Origin: UKL13-3 sp943369665
Lineage (GTDB): Bacteria > Bacteroidota > Bacteroidia > UKL13-3
Assembly: GCA_943369665.1 (NCBI GenBank)
Contig: CALRNX020000005.1
Span: forward strand, 1-64,000
Length of the DNA: 64,000 nt
Direction of reading: 5' to 3'
The notes below the pieces were generated by a model that saw only the letters and a program-made list of their open reading frames with translations, had not been told where the DNA came from and searched no databases. This document shows positions 7,987 to 16,545 of this stretch, piece after piece. The translations under genes and the position numbers were made by a program. Numbering within the stretch: the first letter of the stretch is position 1; each line of letters starts with the position of its first letter.

Positions 7987-10632
7987 CTACGCACTCGCCT
8001 CTTCCAATCCCAATTCAATCTCCCCTAAATCTTCCTGCTCTTTCAGCTTCATAATCTGATCCAAAGCATCCGGAACCACATCACTGCAAATGGTTAAAAA
8101 GGTTCCTTTGCGGGCATTTTTAATAGCATAATCAATAGCATCCCGTTCTTTTTTGAAAGTGGTTACTTTTTTACCAGGGTCAATCGAATGAATTCCTTGT
8201 TTGATCAGATTGATAATTTCATCTTCGGTTTTTCCCCGTAAATTTTTATCCTGTCGGATGACAATTTCTTCAAACATTTTTGCGGCTTGTGCTCCCAATG
8301 CTATTGTATCTTCATCACGTCTATCTCCCACTCCGGCTATTACTCCTACATGCTTGGCTTCTATTTTACTGAGCATTTCACCAATGGCTTCAAAACCTGC
8401 AGTGTTGTGGGCATAATCGATCATCACCTCAAAATGTTTGAAACGGAAAATATTCATACGTCCGGGTGTTTGTGCCGGTCCGGGAATAAATGTAGCCAGT
8501 GCCACACGCATATCTTCCACTTTATAATTGCGGATAAACCCTGCTAATAACGTTGGTAAAACATTGGCGATATTATACGCTGCGCGCCCACCAAAAGTAA
8601 GCGGAATATTCACTGCCTTTTCAACACGGATCTTCCAAGTGCCTTTGCAAATGGTTACATACCCGTTTTCATAGATAGCAGCCAACCCGCCACCTGCAAT
8701 ATGTTGCTGCAATAATGGATTGTTTTCGTCCATACTAAAGTATGCAACCTTACAGGCAAGTCCTTTGGCCATCCCTGCCGTCCATTTATTATCCGCATTT
8801 AAGATGGCATAACCACTTGGTAATACGCTATCGGGAACAACGGCCTTTACCCGGGCAAGTTGTTCAATGGTATCAATATCCTGCAAGCCTAAATGGTCTT
8901 CATCCACATTGGTAACAATAGCCATATCACAATTGTGAAACCCTAAACCGGCTCGCAAGATGCCGCCACGCGCACATTCCAATACAGCAAAATCCACGGT
9001 TGGGTCTTTTAATACAAACTCTGCACTCACAGGTCCTGTGCAATCTCCGCGCATCATCAGTTGATTTTGAATATACACACCATCGGTAGTTGTGAACCCA
9101 ACCTTATGTCCCATGGTTCTGGCCATATGCGCCATCAAACGGGTTGTTGTTGTTTTTCCATTGGTTCCTGCTACTGCAATAATTGGAATACGGGCACTGG
9201 TTCCGGGAGGATACAACATATCAATTACCGGCTCGGCAATATTGCGTGGTAGCCCTTCGGCCGGATCAATATGCATGCGGAAACCGGGAGCTGCATTTAC
9301 TTCCAATATAGCACCTCCGTTTTCGCTTACCGGCTCTGTTAAATTTTCAGCCATGATATCAATACCACAAATATCCAATCCGATAATGCGGGCTATGCGT
9401 TCGCACATAAAAATATTATCGGGATGCACCAAATCCGTCACGTCTGTTGCCGTACCTCCGGTGCTCAGGTTGGCCGTTGGTTTGAGCCATTGTTCTTTGC
9501 CTGCCGGCAATATGCTATCCAAAGTAAGGTTATCTTTTTTCAGCATGTCCATGGTAAACTCATCCACCTTAATTTGGGTCAGTGTTTTTTCATGTCCATA
9601 TCCCCTACGTGGATCTTCATTCACTTTATCGATCAACTCCTGGATGGTACTTTTGCCATCGCCAGTTACCGCAGCTGGTTTGCGAATTGCAGCTGCTACA
9701 AATTTGTAATTGATCACCAATACGCGGTGATCCTGTCCGGTAATAAACTTCTCTACGATCACACCTCGTGAATATTTTTGCGCAGCAGCCAATCCTCTCA
9801 CAGCATCCTCCCAATTCAAAATATTGGTAGTTGCCCCCTTGCCATGATTTCCATCCACGGGTTTGGTTACAATCGGATATTTAATGCGCTCGATTGCTTC
9901 TTTCATTCCTTCTTCGCTATACACGATGCGTCCGCGTGGAACCGGAATTTCAGCGGCCTCTAATAAATTTTTTGTTTCTTCTTTATCACAGGCAATATCC
10001 ACCGCAATGCTTCCCGTGGTGCTGGCAATAGTTGCCCTGATCCTGCGCTGGTTTACGCCATAACCCAATTGTACCAGCGAACGTTTATTCAAACGAATGT
10101 ATGGAATACCTCGTGCCACTGCTTCGTCTACAATGCAGCCTGTACTTGGGCCAAGGCGCTCTTCTTCACGTATTTCACGGAGGTTCTGAATATCTTCTGC
10201 TAAATTATAATCCGTTCCGGCAATCAATGCTTCGGCAATGCGCACTGCTGCTTTTGCAGTATATACACCTGCTTTCTCTTCCATGTAACTAAACACCACA
10301 TTGTATATCCCTTCTTTGCCTGTTCCCCGTGTACGACCAAATCCGCAGAACATACCAGCCTGGGTTTGCAACTCCAATGCAATATGTTCGATCACATGTC
10401 CCATCCAGGTTCCGTCTTCCACGCGTTTAAAAAAACCTCCGGGTTCACCAATAGAACACCGATGACCATACATGCTTGGAAACAACTTTTCCAAACGTTC
10501 CCTAAACCCCGGAATTTTATTGGTAGGCTTCTGTTCCAAATCCTCCAGATCTAAACGCATTTGAATCAGTTTATGTCTACGAATAGACCAATAATTGGGG
10601 CCGCGCATTACTTTGATGTCGAGAATTTGCAT
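7987..10632 (-). CDS. cphA: Cyanophycin synthetase
   Basis: 881 residues, the usual length for CphA. It polymerises aspartate and arginine into multi-L-arginyl-poly-L-aspartate using ATP. An N-terminal domain (1 to about 160) is followed by an ATP-grasp domain with KPVDGNHGKGATTN at 257-270 and ILEVNAAPGFRMH at 442-454 (adds Asp), then a Mur-ligase-like domain with P-loop AGTNGKTTTT at 488-497 (adds Arg). The intact GTNGKT motif and full length argue for a CphA1-type enzyme rather than a CphA2-type. ATG start at 10632. It is divergent from a LuxR-type regulator, with cphB and a dipeptidase gene a few kilobases away, which supports a complete storage-and-use pathway. Confidence 0.96.
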   Translation of the reverse strand: MQILDIKVMRGPNYWSIRRHKLIQMRLDLEDLEQKPTNKIPGFRERLEKLFPSMYGHRCSIGEPGGFFKRVEDGTWMGHVIEHIALELQTQAGMFCGFGRTRGTGKEGIYNVVFSYMEEKAGVYTAKAAVRIAEALIAGTDYNLAEDIQNLREIREEERLGPSTGCIVDEAVARGIPYIRLNKRSLVQLGYGVNQRRIRATIASTTGSIAVDIACDKEETKNLLEAAEIPVPRGRIVYSEEGMKEAIERIKYPIVTKPVDGNHGKGATTNILNWEDAVRGLAAAQKYSRGVIVEKFITGQDHRVLVINYKFVAAAIRKPAAVTGDGKSTIQELIDKVNEDPRRGYGHEKTLTQIKVDEFTMDMLKKDNLTLDSILPAGKEQWLKPTANLSTGGTATDVTDLVHPDNIFMCERIARIIGLDICGIDIMAENLTEPVSENGGAILEVNAAPGFRMHIDPAEGLPRNIAEPVIDMLYPPGTSARIPIIAVAGTNGKTTTTRLMAHMARTMGHKVGFTTTDGVYIQNQLMMRGDCTGPVSAEFVLKDPTVDFAVLECARGGILRAGLGFHNCDMAIVTNVDEDHLGLQDIDTIEQLARVKAVVPDSVLPSGYAILNADNKWTAGMAKGLACKVAYFSMDENNPLLQQHIAGGGLAAIYENGYVTICKGTWKIRVEKAVNIPLTFGGRAAYNIANVLPTLLAGFIRNYKVEDMRVALATFIPGPAQTPGRMNIFRFKHFEVMIDYAHNTAGFEAIGEMLSKIEAKHVGVIAGVGDRRDEDTIALGAQAAKMFEEIVIRQDKNLRGKTEDEIINLIKQGIHSIDPGKKVTTFKKERDAIDYAIKNARKGTFLTICSDVVPDALDQIMKLKEQEDLGEIELGLEEASA

Positions 10633-10703
10633 ATGAATTAAGATTTAGATACGAGATAAGATTAACTGCAGTTTAAGGATTTTTTTGTAAAAATCTAATT
10701 TTT

Positions 10704-10733
10704 AGCCCCCTTTTAGTTGATAAGGGCTTTTTG
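10704..10733 (+). other. Hairpin in the cphA/regulator divergent region
   Basis: AGCCC (10704-10708) pairs with GGGCT (10724-10728), extended by TT/AA after a two-base bulge, and a T run follows on the plus strand. It lies between the divergent starts of cphA and the LuxR-type gene. It could be a weak terminator for rightward transcription or a structured cphA leader; the sequence alone does not decide. Confidence 0.3.
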
Positions 10734-10773
10734 AATCCATTCGATTTCCTGAATATTGCCCTACTTTTCCCAA

Positions 10774-11876
10774 ATGAAGAAACATTTCGCAACACATATT
10801 CTCAAGGACGTAAAGCTCCGAGAGCAATTAGCATGCATCCTGCTGATAATGGGCTTTGTCATGCCTGCAGGTGCATATACCATTAAAGGAAGCTTAAAGG
10901 GGCTGAAAAAAACTGGTATCCCAAGATATATTTTGCAGCTATTCCCACAATTGACGGACTCTACACTGCTTCTTACCAGAATATTCTTCAATCAACAGCA
11001 ATCGATTCGCTTGGAAATTTTGAATTGTCGGGCAATGATCTGCCGGATGATATTCGCTTCTACCGGTTATATGTAACGCCCAATGAACATATTAACACGC
11101 AAATTTCTACCGGTATCAAACGTAATTATATTTTACTTGCTCTTCATAATGAAAGCAACATAAGCGTTTCATCAACCGATTTTTGTGCTCCTTATTTTGA
11201 TTACCAAGTTATTGGCTCCCCGGAAAACAGCTCCATTCAGTTCATTCAGCAATTGCTTGATCATTTCCAGCAACAATATGCCGATACAACAGGAGATGTA
11301 AAAAAAGAGTTTCTTGAACACCGTCTTCAACAAGACCTGATTGCTTTTGCCGACACAACAATATTCTTGCATGCGGCCTTATTTGCTTTTTTGGAAACAG
11401 ATATAGAAACACACTATGCTAAATTTGGACAATTGTATCAGGCTTTTGCCGATCGTTATTCAAGTCGTTTTCCAAATAGTGCCTACGCGCAACAGATAGA
11501 AGAAAAACTATTGGTGCTCTCGCTTAAACATGATGTACAAAAAGGTCATAGCCGCAATACCTTCATTTACATTCTACTGTTGGCTTTAGCCTGTTCAGTG
11601 GCCGGCAATATTTATTTTCTTATCCGTAAAAGAAAAAATACGTCTCTGCCTTCTCCAGAAAACAACTTGATAAGCGGCCAACAACTGATCAAAGAGCTTA
11701 CAATAAAAGAACGTGAAATTTTATTGCTTATTGACCAAGGGTTGTCAAACAAAGAAATAGCAGATAAGCTAAATGTTGAGGTAAGTACCATTAAAACTCA
11801 CGTAAGCAGAATTTACCAAAAAGTAAATATTAAAAACCGTAAAGAAGTAAGGGAAATAGCACAATACCTCCATTAA
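10774..11876 (+). CDS. Membrane LuxR-type (HTH) regulator, frameshifted
   Basis: The N-terminal part reads from ATG 10774 with a signal-like stretch (LACILLIMGFVMPAGA) and YTIKGSLKGL. The rest continues in another frame: NWYPKIYFAAIPTIDGLY, then SLGNFELSGNDLPDD, and on to the end. One extra base at the G4 or A7 run near 10899-10912 would join them into one protein of 367 residues. The C-terminal half has one membrane span (IYILLLALACSVAGNIYFLI) followed by a LuxR/GerE helix-turn-helix (LTIKEREILLLIDQGLSNKE and VEVSTIKTHVSRIYQKV). The in-frame ATG at 11025 could give a truncated 283-residue product that still carries the DNA-binding domain. It is divergent from cphA and upstream of a thioredoxin-like gene, so a regulatory link is plausible but unproven. 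Confidence 0.75.
10899..10912 (+). other. Apparent frameshift site (G4 and A7 runs)
   Basis: The sequence GGGGCTGAAAAAAAC carries the only plausible crossover between the upstream frame (ending at a stop at 11076) and the downstream frame (closed upstream by a TAA at 10884). Adding one A gives SLKGLKKNWYPK, and adding one G gives SLKGAEKNWYPK; both read naturally. It may be a mutation, a homopolymer sequencing error, or slippage on A7. Confidence 0.65.
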
Positions 11877-11971
11877 TACACCCGGTATTACATCCTTTTT
11901 ACACCTTATTGCACCCTATTTTCCTTCTCCCACACTTCTTATTTCATGCGTTTTTTGAACATAAAAAATCT

Positions 11972-13150
11972 ATGTCAAAAATTACTTTTCTCGCATGTGT
12001 TTGCTGTTTATCACTTCATCTTTCAGCCCAGTCTTTAGTTGGAAAAAAGATTCCGGCTTTCGACCAACTGGTTTGGGTACAACAACCTCAATCCTTAAAA
12101 GCCTTTCATCCCAGGTTTGTAGTAGTTGAATTTTGGGCAACATGGTGCAGCCCTTGCCTTGCCAACCTTCAGCATCTCAACGAACTCTCTTCGGGCCTGA
12201 GCCAAAAACAAGTTGCATTCCTGTCGGTTACCGATGAACATCCCGATAAAATCACGCGCTTCTTACAAAAAAGAAAAATCAACGGATGGGTGGCATGCGA
12301 TACCGCAAAAGCAATTTTTCAATTGCTAAATATCCAATCGCTTCCCCGGACGCTTATTATTAATGACAAAGGTATTATTTGTTTTGACGGGCGTCCGGAA
12401 GAGCTCTCAGAAGAAAAAATCCTCGGAGCAATACCATCCTTAACCATTACAACACCTTCTAATAATTGTGCTAAAACAGGAAGTTGGGGGCCTGGCATTG
12501 ACCCTGCATTTACAGTACATTTTAGCATGGAACAGGGGCTTTTCCCTCACCAACAAACCATACGTAAAAGCATTGGCATCTCCGGGAGTGGCTATCGTTT
12601 CAACAAACATTTTTCGGGTGTAACGCTGCTTAATCACTCTTTACCGGAAATGGTTGCCTTTTGCCTCGATCTTCAAAGTTTTAGGCGGGTAATAAACATA
12701 TCAACGATACCCGACTCTGTAAGATGGGACTTTATCTTCTCTAAGAACAAGCAGATTCCACCTGAAAAAATGTTGGAACAAATTATTACCGTTGCCTCTG
12801 AAACCTTCAATGTAAGCATCCAAGACTCATTGGTAAAGATGAATATTAAAATGCCTTACCTTGACGGAACAAATACCATATTGAATGAAAAGGATATTGA
12901 CTTTTCGGCCCCGGAAACCAAAACATACCGTTCACTTGCCGAGATTTATGGTATGATAGAAACCCGGGGGGATATGATTGTGTTTTCGACAAGTGTTGAT
13001 TCAGCAATGTATTTAGATGTTTTCGACATTTTTAATTCTTATCATAATCTTACAGCTGACGAACTGCAACAATGGTTGCTTACAAAAGGGATCCGCTTCG
13101 AAGAGGAGCAAAAAACACTTTCGCTCAAGTTTATTTCCGACACACAATAA
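11972..13150 (+). CDS. Exported TlpA-like thioredoxin with DUF3738 C-terminus
   Basis: 392 residues from ATG 11972; the open frame extends to 11909 but the chosen start gives a clean signal peptide (MSKITFLACVCCLSLHLSAQ). A TlpA/ResA-like domain follows, with active site FWATWCSPCLANL at about 58-70 and the cis-proline region SLPRTLII near 128. The C-terminal half (about 180-392), with features such as SIGISGSGYRF and VRWDFIFS, resembles the DUF3738/TIGR03435 domain that is often fused to redoxins or signalling parts in Bacteroidota and Acidobacteriota. It is probably a periplasmic thiol oxidoreductase of unknown substrate. It starts 95 bases after the LuxR-type gene and is probably co-transcribed with it. 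Confidence 0.75.
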   Translation: MSKITFLACVCCLSLHLSAQSLVGKKIPAFDQLVWVQQPQSLKAFHPRFVVVEFWATWCSPCLANLQHLNELSSGLSQKQVAFLSVTDEHPDKITRFLQKRKINGWVACDTAKAIFQLLNIQSLPRTLIINDKGIICFDGRPEELSEEKILGAIPSLTITTPSNNCAKTGSWGPGIDPAFTVHFSMEQGLFPHQQTIRKSIGISGSGYRFNKHFSGVTLLNHSLPEMVAFCLDLQSFRRVINISTIPDSVRWDFIFSKNKQIPPEKMLEQIITVASETFNVSIQDSLVKMNIKMPYLDGTNTILNEKDIDFSAPETKTYRSLAEIYGMIETRGDMIVFSTSVDSAMYLDVFDIFNSYHNLTADELQQWLLTKGIRFEEEQKTLSLKFISDTQ

Positions 13151-13159
13151 CTCTTAAGA

Positions 13160-13681
13160 ATGACAACATTTCCAATAACAATCCGTAAAGCATCTTTAAA
13201 TGATGTAAAAAAACTCTCTATTCTTTACAAACAGGTATATATTCAAACATATGGAGCTGAAGGTGTTTCGGATGAGTTTGCCAACTTTATTACGGTACAG
13301 TTCTCGGAATCCCGACTGGAGCAGGTTCTATCCCAATACCCTGATCTTATAATTGTTGCCGAACACAAAAACAATCTGGTGGGAGTATTGGAGCTCGCCC
13401 TTGAAAAACCTTGTCCGGTGGAGAACATAGCCGCCCCAGAATTAAACAAATTGTATATCCTTGAGTGGTTTTGTGGAAAGAACATCGGAACAATGCTATT
13501 GGATGAGGCGGAAAAAAACATGCGGGAATCCGGATTCAAAGAAATGTGGCTGTGGGTATTACATTCAAATCACAGAGCCATTATCTTTTATAAAAAACAC
13601 AACTATACTCCAATTGGTGAGGCGTTTTTTCAAATGGAGACAAATAGCTACCGGAATATCGTTATGCTTAAACATCTTTAG
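13160..13681 (+). CDS. GNAT family N-acetyltransferase
   Basis: 173 residues with the GNAT order: substrate-side N-terminus (ITIRKASLNDVKKLSILYKQ), LYILEWFCGKNIGTMLLDEAE at about 103-123 as the acetyl-CoA pyrophosphate motif A (normally R/Q-x-x-G-x-G/A, here CGKNIG), and NHRAIIFYKKHNYTPIGE near 143-160 as motif B. ATG start nine bases after the DUF3738 gene, so it is likely in the same transcript. It may acetylate a small amine or amino acid. Its place inside the cyanophycin locus could be coincidental. Confidence 0.85.
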   Translation: MTTFPITIRKASLNDVKKLSILYKQVYIQTYGAEGVSDEFANFITVQFSESRLEQVLSQYPDLIIVAEHKNNLVGVLELALEKPCPVENIAAPELNKLYILEWFCGKNIGTMLLDEAEKNMRESGFKEMWLWVLHSNHRAIIFYKKHNYTPIGEAFFQMETNSYRNIVMLKHL

Positions 13682-13807
13682 TCAGCAGCATACCCTATCT
13701 TCATTTTCAGACATAATGATTTAATATGTGAAATAAAATCAAAAAAATATTGCGTTCCTCTTAAATTATTGCCTTTTATTTGCCCACGAATTAACATAAA
13801 TACAACA

Positions 13808-14677
13808 GTGGAATTACCTAAAGGAAAACTAATATCTGTAGGCGGTGCAGAAGATAAAGGGACAGATTTAGAGCAAGGATTTATCGAACGTAATCGTTTG
13901 AATTTTTTTGAAATTGGCATACTTGCCCGTCTTGTAGAAGAAGTAGGAGGGGTTGACAAACGAATTGAAGTAATTACCACAGCTTCTTCGATCCCAACTG
14001 AAGTAGGTGCAAATTACCTTGATGCGTTCGGCAAAATTGGTTGTACGAATGTTGGTGTAATTGATATCCGTAAACGCGAAGATGTATTTAACGATGAATT
14101 TATACAACGCGTAAAGGCAGCCGATGGTGTGATGTTTAGCGGAGGTGATCAATTACGCTTAACCAGTATTTTTGGTGGTAGTGAAATATACAATACCCTT
14201 CACGATCGTTACATGAATGAAGATGGTTTTGTGATAGCAGGAACAAGTGCTGGTGCAATGGCCATGAGCAATACCATGATCTACCAGGGTAAAAGCGAGC
14301 TGGCACATTTGAAAGGTGAAGTAAAAATCACTACCGGTTTAGCTTTTATTGGCAATGTTATTATCGATTCCCATTTTGATAAACGTGGACGCTTTAACCG
14401 TTTGGCGCAAGCCGTTGCAAGCAATCCGCAATGTACCGGAATTGGTTTGGGTGAAGATACCGGTGTTATCGTTACAGCCGGAAACAATTTAGAAGTAGTG
14501 GGAAGTGGAGCTGTTGTAATTGTAGATGGAAAAGATATACGCCACAGTAATATTACAGACGTTGGCATGGGCGAACCCATTGCTGTAGAGAATTTACGCG
14601 TGAATATTCTGGTGCGTGGTAATCGTTATTTATTAAAAGAAAGACAGTTCATCGCAACTGAAATGGTTACAGCATAA
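13808..14677 (+). CDS. cphB: Cyanophycinase (peptidase family S51)
   Basis: About 289 residues from the GTG at 13808; a TTG at 13769 would add 13 residues, and no ATG fits, so the start is uncertain. PKGKLISVGGAEDKG at the N-terminus, SGGDQLRLTSIFGG near 111-124 and AGTSAGAMAMS near 144-154 with the nucleophile Ser (about 147) are the S51 cyanophycinase signatures. The enzyme is an exo-type serine hydrolase releasing beta-Asp-Arg dipeptides from cyanophycin. With cphA (divergent, about 3 kb away) and the isoaspartyl peptidase at 15510 it completes a synthesis and mobilisation pathway. A strong hairpin terminator follows. Confidence 0.95.
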   Translation: MELPKGKLISVGGAEDKGTDLEQGFIERNRLNFFEIGILARLVEEVGGVDKRIEVITTASSIPTEVGANYLDAFGKIGCTNVGVIDIRKREDVFNDEFIQRVKAADGVMFSGGDQLRLTSIFGGSEIYNTLHDRYMNEDGFVIAGTSAGAMAMSNTMIYQGKSELAHLKGEVKITTGLAFIGNVIIDSHFDKRGRFNRLAQAVASNPQCTGIGLGEDTGVIVTAGNNLEVVGSGAVVIVDGKDIRHSNITDVGMGEPIAVENLRVNILVRGNRYLLKERQFIATEMVTA

Positions 14678-14697
14678 GACTATTTTGCATTTCATAC

Positions 14698-14734
14698 AAA
14701 ATCCTGTTTCAATAAGTTGAAGCAGGATTTTTTG
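14698..14734 (+). terminator. Rho-independent terminator of cphB
   Basis: AAATCCTGTTTCAA pairs with TTGAAGCAGGATTT (one T-G wobble) around a TAAG loop and is followed by a T run. It lies 21 bases after the cphB stop and is among the strongest hairpins in the window. Confidence 0.9.
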
Positions 14735-14815
14735 TTTGTATCAATTTCAATAACGATAAATAGAAGTAAATAAATATTTAAAATCTTTTTATGTTTGTTT
14801 GTAGTCGCCTATAAA

Positions 14816-15469
14816 ATGAAAAATACTATCCTTTTACTCTTACTTTTTGTCTCTCTGCATTCATCTTCACAAAAAGTTCCCAAGGCAAGTGTTGACCTAA
14901 AACAACTTGTGAGAACTGAAGTTATTAAACAGACTAAAGGACTTTGTGCTCTTCCCAAATATTATAAAACAGAAAAGGTGGACGTTTACTTAATTAGTAA
15001 ACCGCGACCTTATACCTATGATGCAGGAGTTTCTAAGGTCAGCTATTCGGATACAATAGGTAAAGCAAAATATATCATTTTTAAATATACTGATGACGAT
15101 GTATATGCAGACTTCTTTTACAAAAAAGGTATTGTATCACAAACAATGTATAGAGTGGACTCTATTTACTATAAAGTTTCAGAGAATGGTATTTACTTTG
15201 AAACTTCCTTTTTCGATATAGATAGCATAAACAAATCCTTTAACTATTATACTTACAGAGACAGTACCACTTTTGATGACAAGATTGAGTACTTTAAATT
15301 GTATGCGAAGAAAAAGACAATTAAAGATGTTACTGATGCTAAATATTTAACCGAAATATATTATTGGGCAATGAGTAAAGGCGGCACGGTTAGATTGTAT
15401 CATGACATTGGTTATGCATATGTTGACAAAAACGGAAAAGTCATCTATATCTTAGAAAGTAGTGAATAA
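14816..15469 (+). CDS. Hypothetical exported protein
   Basis: 217 residues from ATG 14816, which begins a clear signal peptide (MKNTILLLLLFVSLHSSSQ); the frame also opens at a TTG at 14795. The mature part is rich in Lys, Tyr, Asp and beta-forming residues, with no motif I recognise. It ends in VDKNGKVIYILE, a pattern common to WG-repeat-like or other small beta proteins of Bacteroidota. Base composition is more AT-rich than its neighbours. It sits between cphB (after that gene's terminator) and the isoaspartyl peptidase on the other strand. No function is proposed. Confidence 0.7.
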   Translation: MKNTILLLLLFVSLHSSSQKVPKASVDLKQLVRTEVIKQTKGLCALPKYYKTEKVDVYLISKPRPYTYDAGVSKVSYSDTIGKAKYIIFKYTDDDVYADFFYKKGIVSQTMYRVDSIYYKVSENGIYFETSFFDIDSINKSFNYYTYRDSTTFDDKIEYFKLYAKKKTIKDVTDAKYLTEIYYWAMSKGGTVRLYHDIGYAYVDKNGKVIYILESSE

Positions 15470-15509
15470 TATCAAAGTTGCGTACTCTTATAAGTTAGGA
15501 GAAAACTGA

Positions 15510-16442
15510 TTAATCCTCATAAATCCTCACTTCAATCTTCCCGTCATCCTTTTGCCAGGCCCTGTACATGCCCTCACTGTTAAAGGGTAATTCAATATTG
15601 CCTTTGGTGTCAATGGCTATCAATCCTCCTTCTCCACCAAATTTTACGAGCTTATCCTTTACCACAAAATCGCAAGCCTGCTTTAACGACCATCCTTTGT
15701 ATTCCATCAAACAACTGATATCGTATGCAACTACCGCACGGATAAAAAACTCTCCATGACCGGTACAACTTATCGCACAAGTATCGTTGTTGGCATAGGT
15801 TCCCGCCCCGATCATGGGTGAATCACCAACACGCCCATAGCGTTTATTCGTCATGCCACCTGTTGACGTTGCGGCTGCAATATTTCCATGCTTATCCAAA
15901 GCAACCGCACCCACTGTTCCGAACTTTTTTCCTTCCCCACTATTGACGGTATGATCCAATTGATACCCATCACTGTCTTTTACCTCCTGCCATTGTTTGT
16001 AACGGCCTTCTTCGTAAAAATACTCGTTGGGTTGAAAAGGAATGTTCATTTGTTTGGCAAACACCTCTGCATCTGGTCCGCTTAAAAACACATGGCCGCT
16101 TTTTTCTTTGATGATCCTTGCCAAGTGAACCGGATTTTGCACATTGCTGATTCCACTCACAGCACCGGCTTCCAGTGTTGCTCCATCCATTATGCTGGCA
16201 TCCATTTCGTGTGTACCTTTATTGGTGAATACCGCTCCTTTTCCGGCATTAAATAAAGGAAAATTCTCCAACGACATGACTGCTGCTTCTACAGCATCAA
16301 GGCTGCTTCCTCCTTTTGCCAGGATAGCATTGCCGCTTTCAATGGCTTGTTGTAATCCTGAAATATATTGAGCCTCCTTCTCGGGAGTCATTAAGGAACG
16401 AAGGATGGTTCCTGCTCCACCATGTATAGCGATTCCGTGCAT
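15510..16442 (-). CDS. iaaA: Isoaspartyl peptidase / L-asparaginase (Ntn hydrolase)
   Basis: 310 residues. AIHGGAGTI at the N-terminus, the autocleavage site KKFGTVGAVALD with catalytic Thr176, and the downstream NIAAATSTGGMTNKRYGRVGDSP block are diagnostic of plant-type asparaginase/isoaspartyl dipeptidase. The precursor cleaves itself between Gly175 and Thr176. The enzyme hydrolyses beta-aspartyl dipeptides, including beta-Asp-Arg, the product of cyanophycinase. Its closeness to cphB and cphA makes release of free Asp and Arg its likely job here. The sequence is 310 long, as usual for this family, without an obvious signal peptide. Confidence 0.95.
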   Translation of the reverse strand: MHGIAIHGGAGTILRSLMTPEKEAQYISGLQQAIESGNAILAKGGSSLDAVEAAVMSLENFPLFNAGKGAVFTNKGTHEMDASIMDGATLEAGAVSGISNVQNPVHLARIIKEKSGHVFLSGPDAEVFAKQMNIPFQPNEYFYEEGRYKQWQEVKDSDGYQLDHTVNSGEGKKFGTVGAVALDKHGNIAAATSTGGMTNKRYGRVGDSPMIGAGTYANNDTCAISCTGHGEFFIRAVVAYDISCLMEYKGWSLKQACDFVVKDKLVKFGGEGGLIAIDTKGNIELPFNSEGMYRAWQKDDGKIEVRIYED

Positions 16443-16545
16443 GATTGTTATTATAAGTTAACACCACAGATTTACACAGATTAATTCATAAAAAAAATGA
16501 ATCATCGGTTGTAATTACTGTAAAATGATCAAGAAAAAAATATGC

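Noticed and set aside
9092..9709. 205-residue open frame on the plus strand
   Set aside because: It is the reverse of the ATP-grasp and Mur-ligase regions of cphA; no start signal or conserved motif.
10906..10912. Programmed -1 frameshift at A7 in the LuxR-type gene
   Set aside because: A7 permits slippage, but I see no stimulatory stem just downstream, so a mutation or error is the simpler account; it is reported as an open question instead.
16443..16545. Possible attachment site or insertion-sequence end (repeat-like ACCACAGATTTACACAGATT)
   Set aside because: No transposase or matching inverted end; only a weak similarity to short intergenic motifs such as CCTCTGTGTTAAC at 36640.
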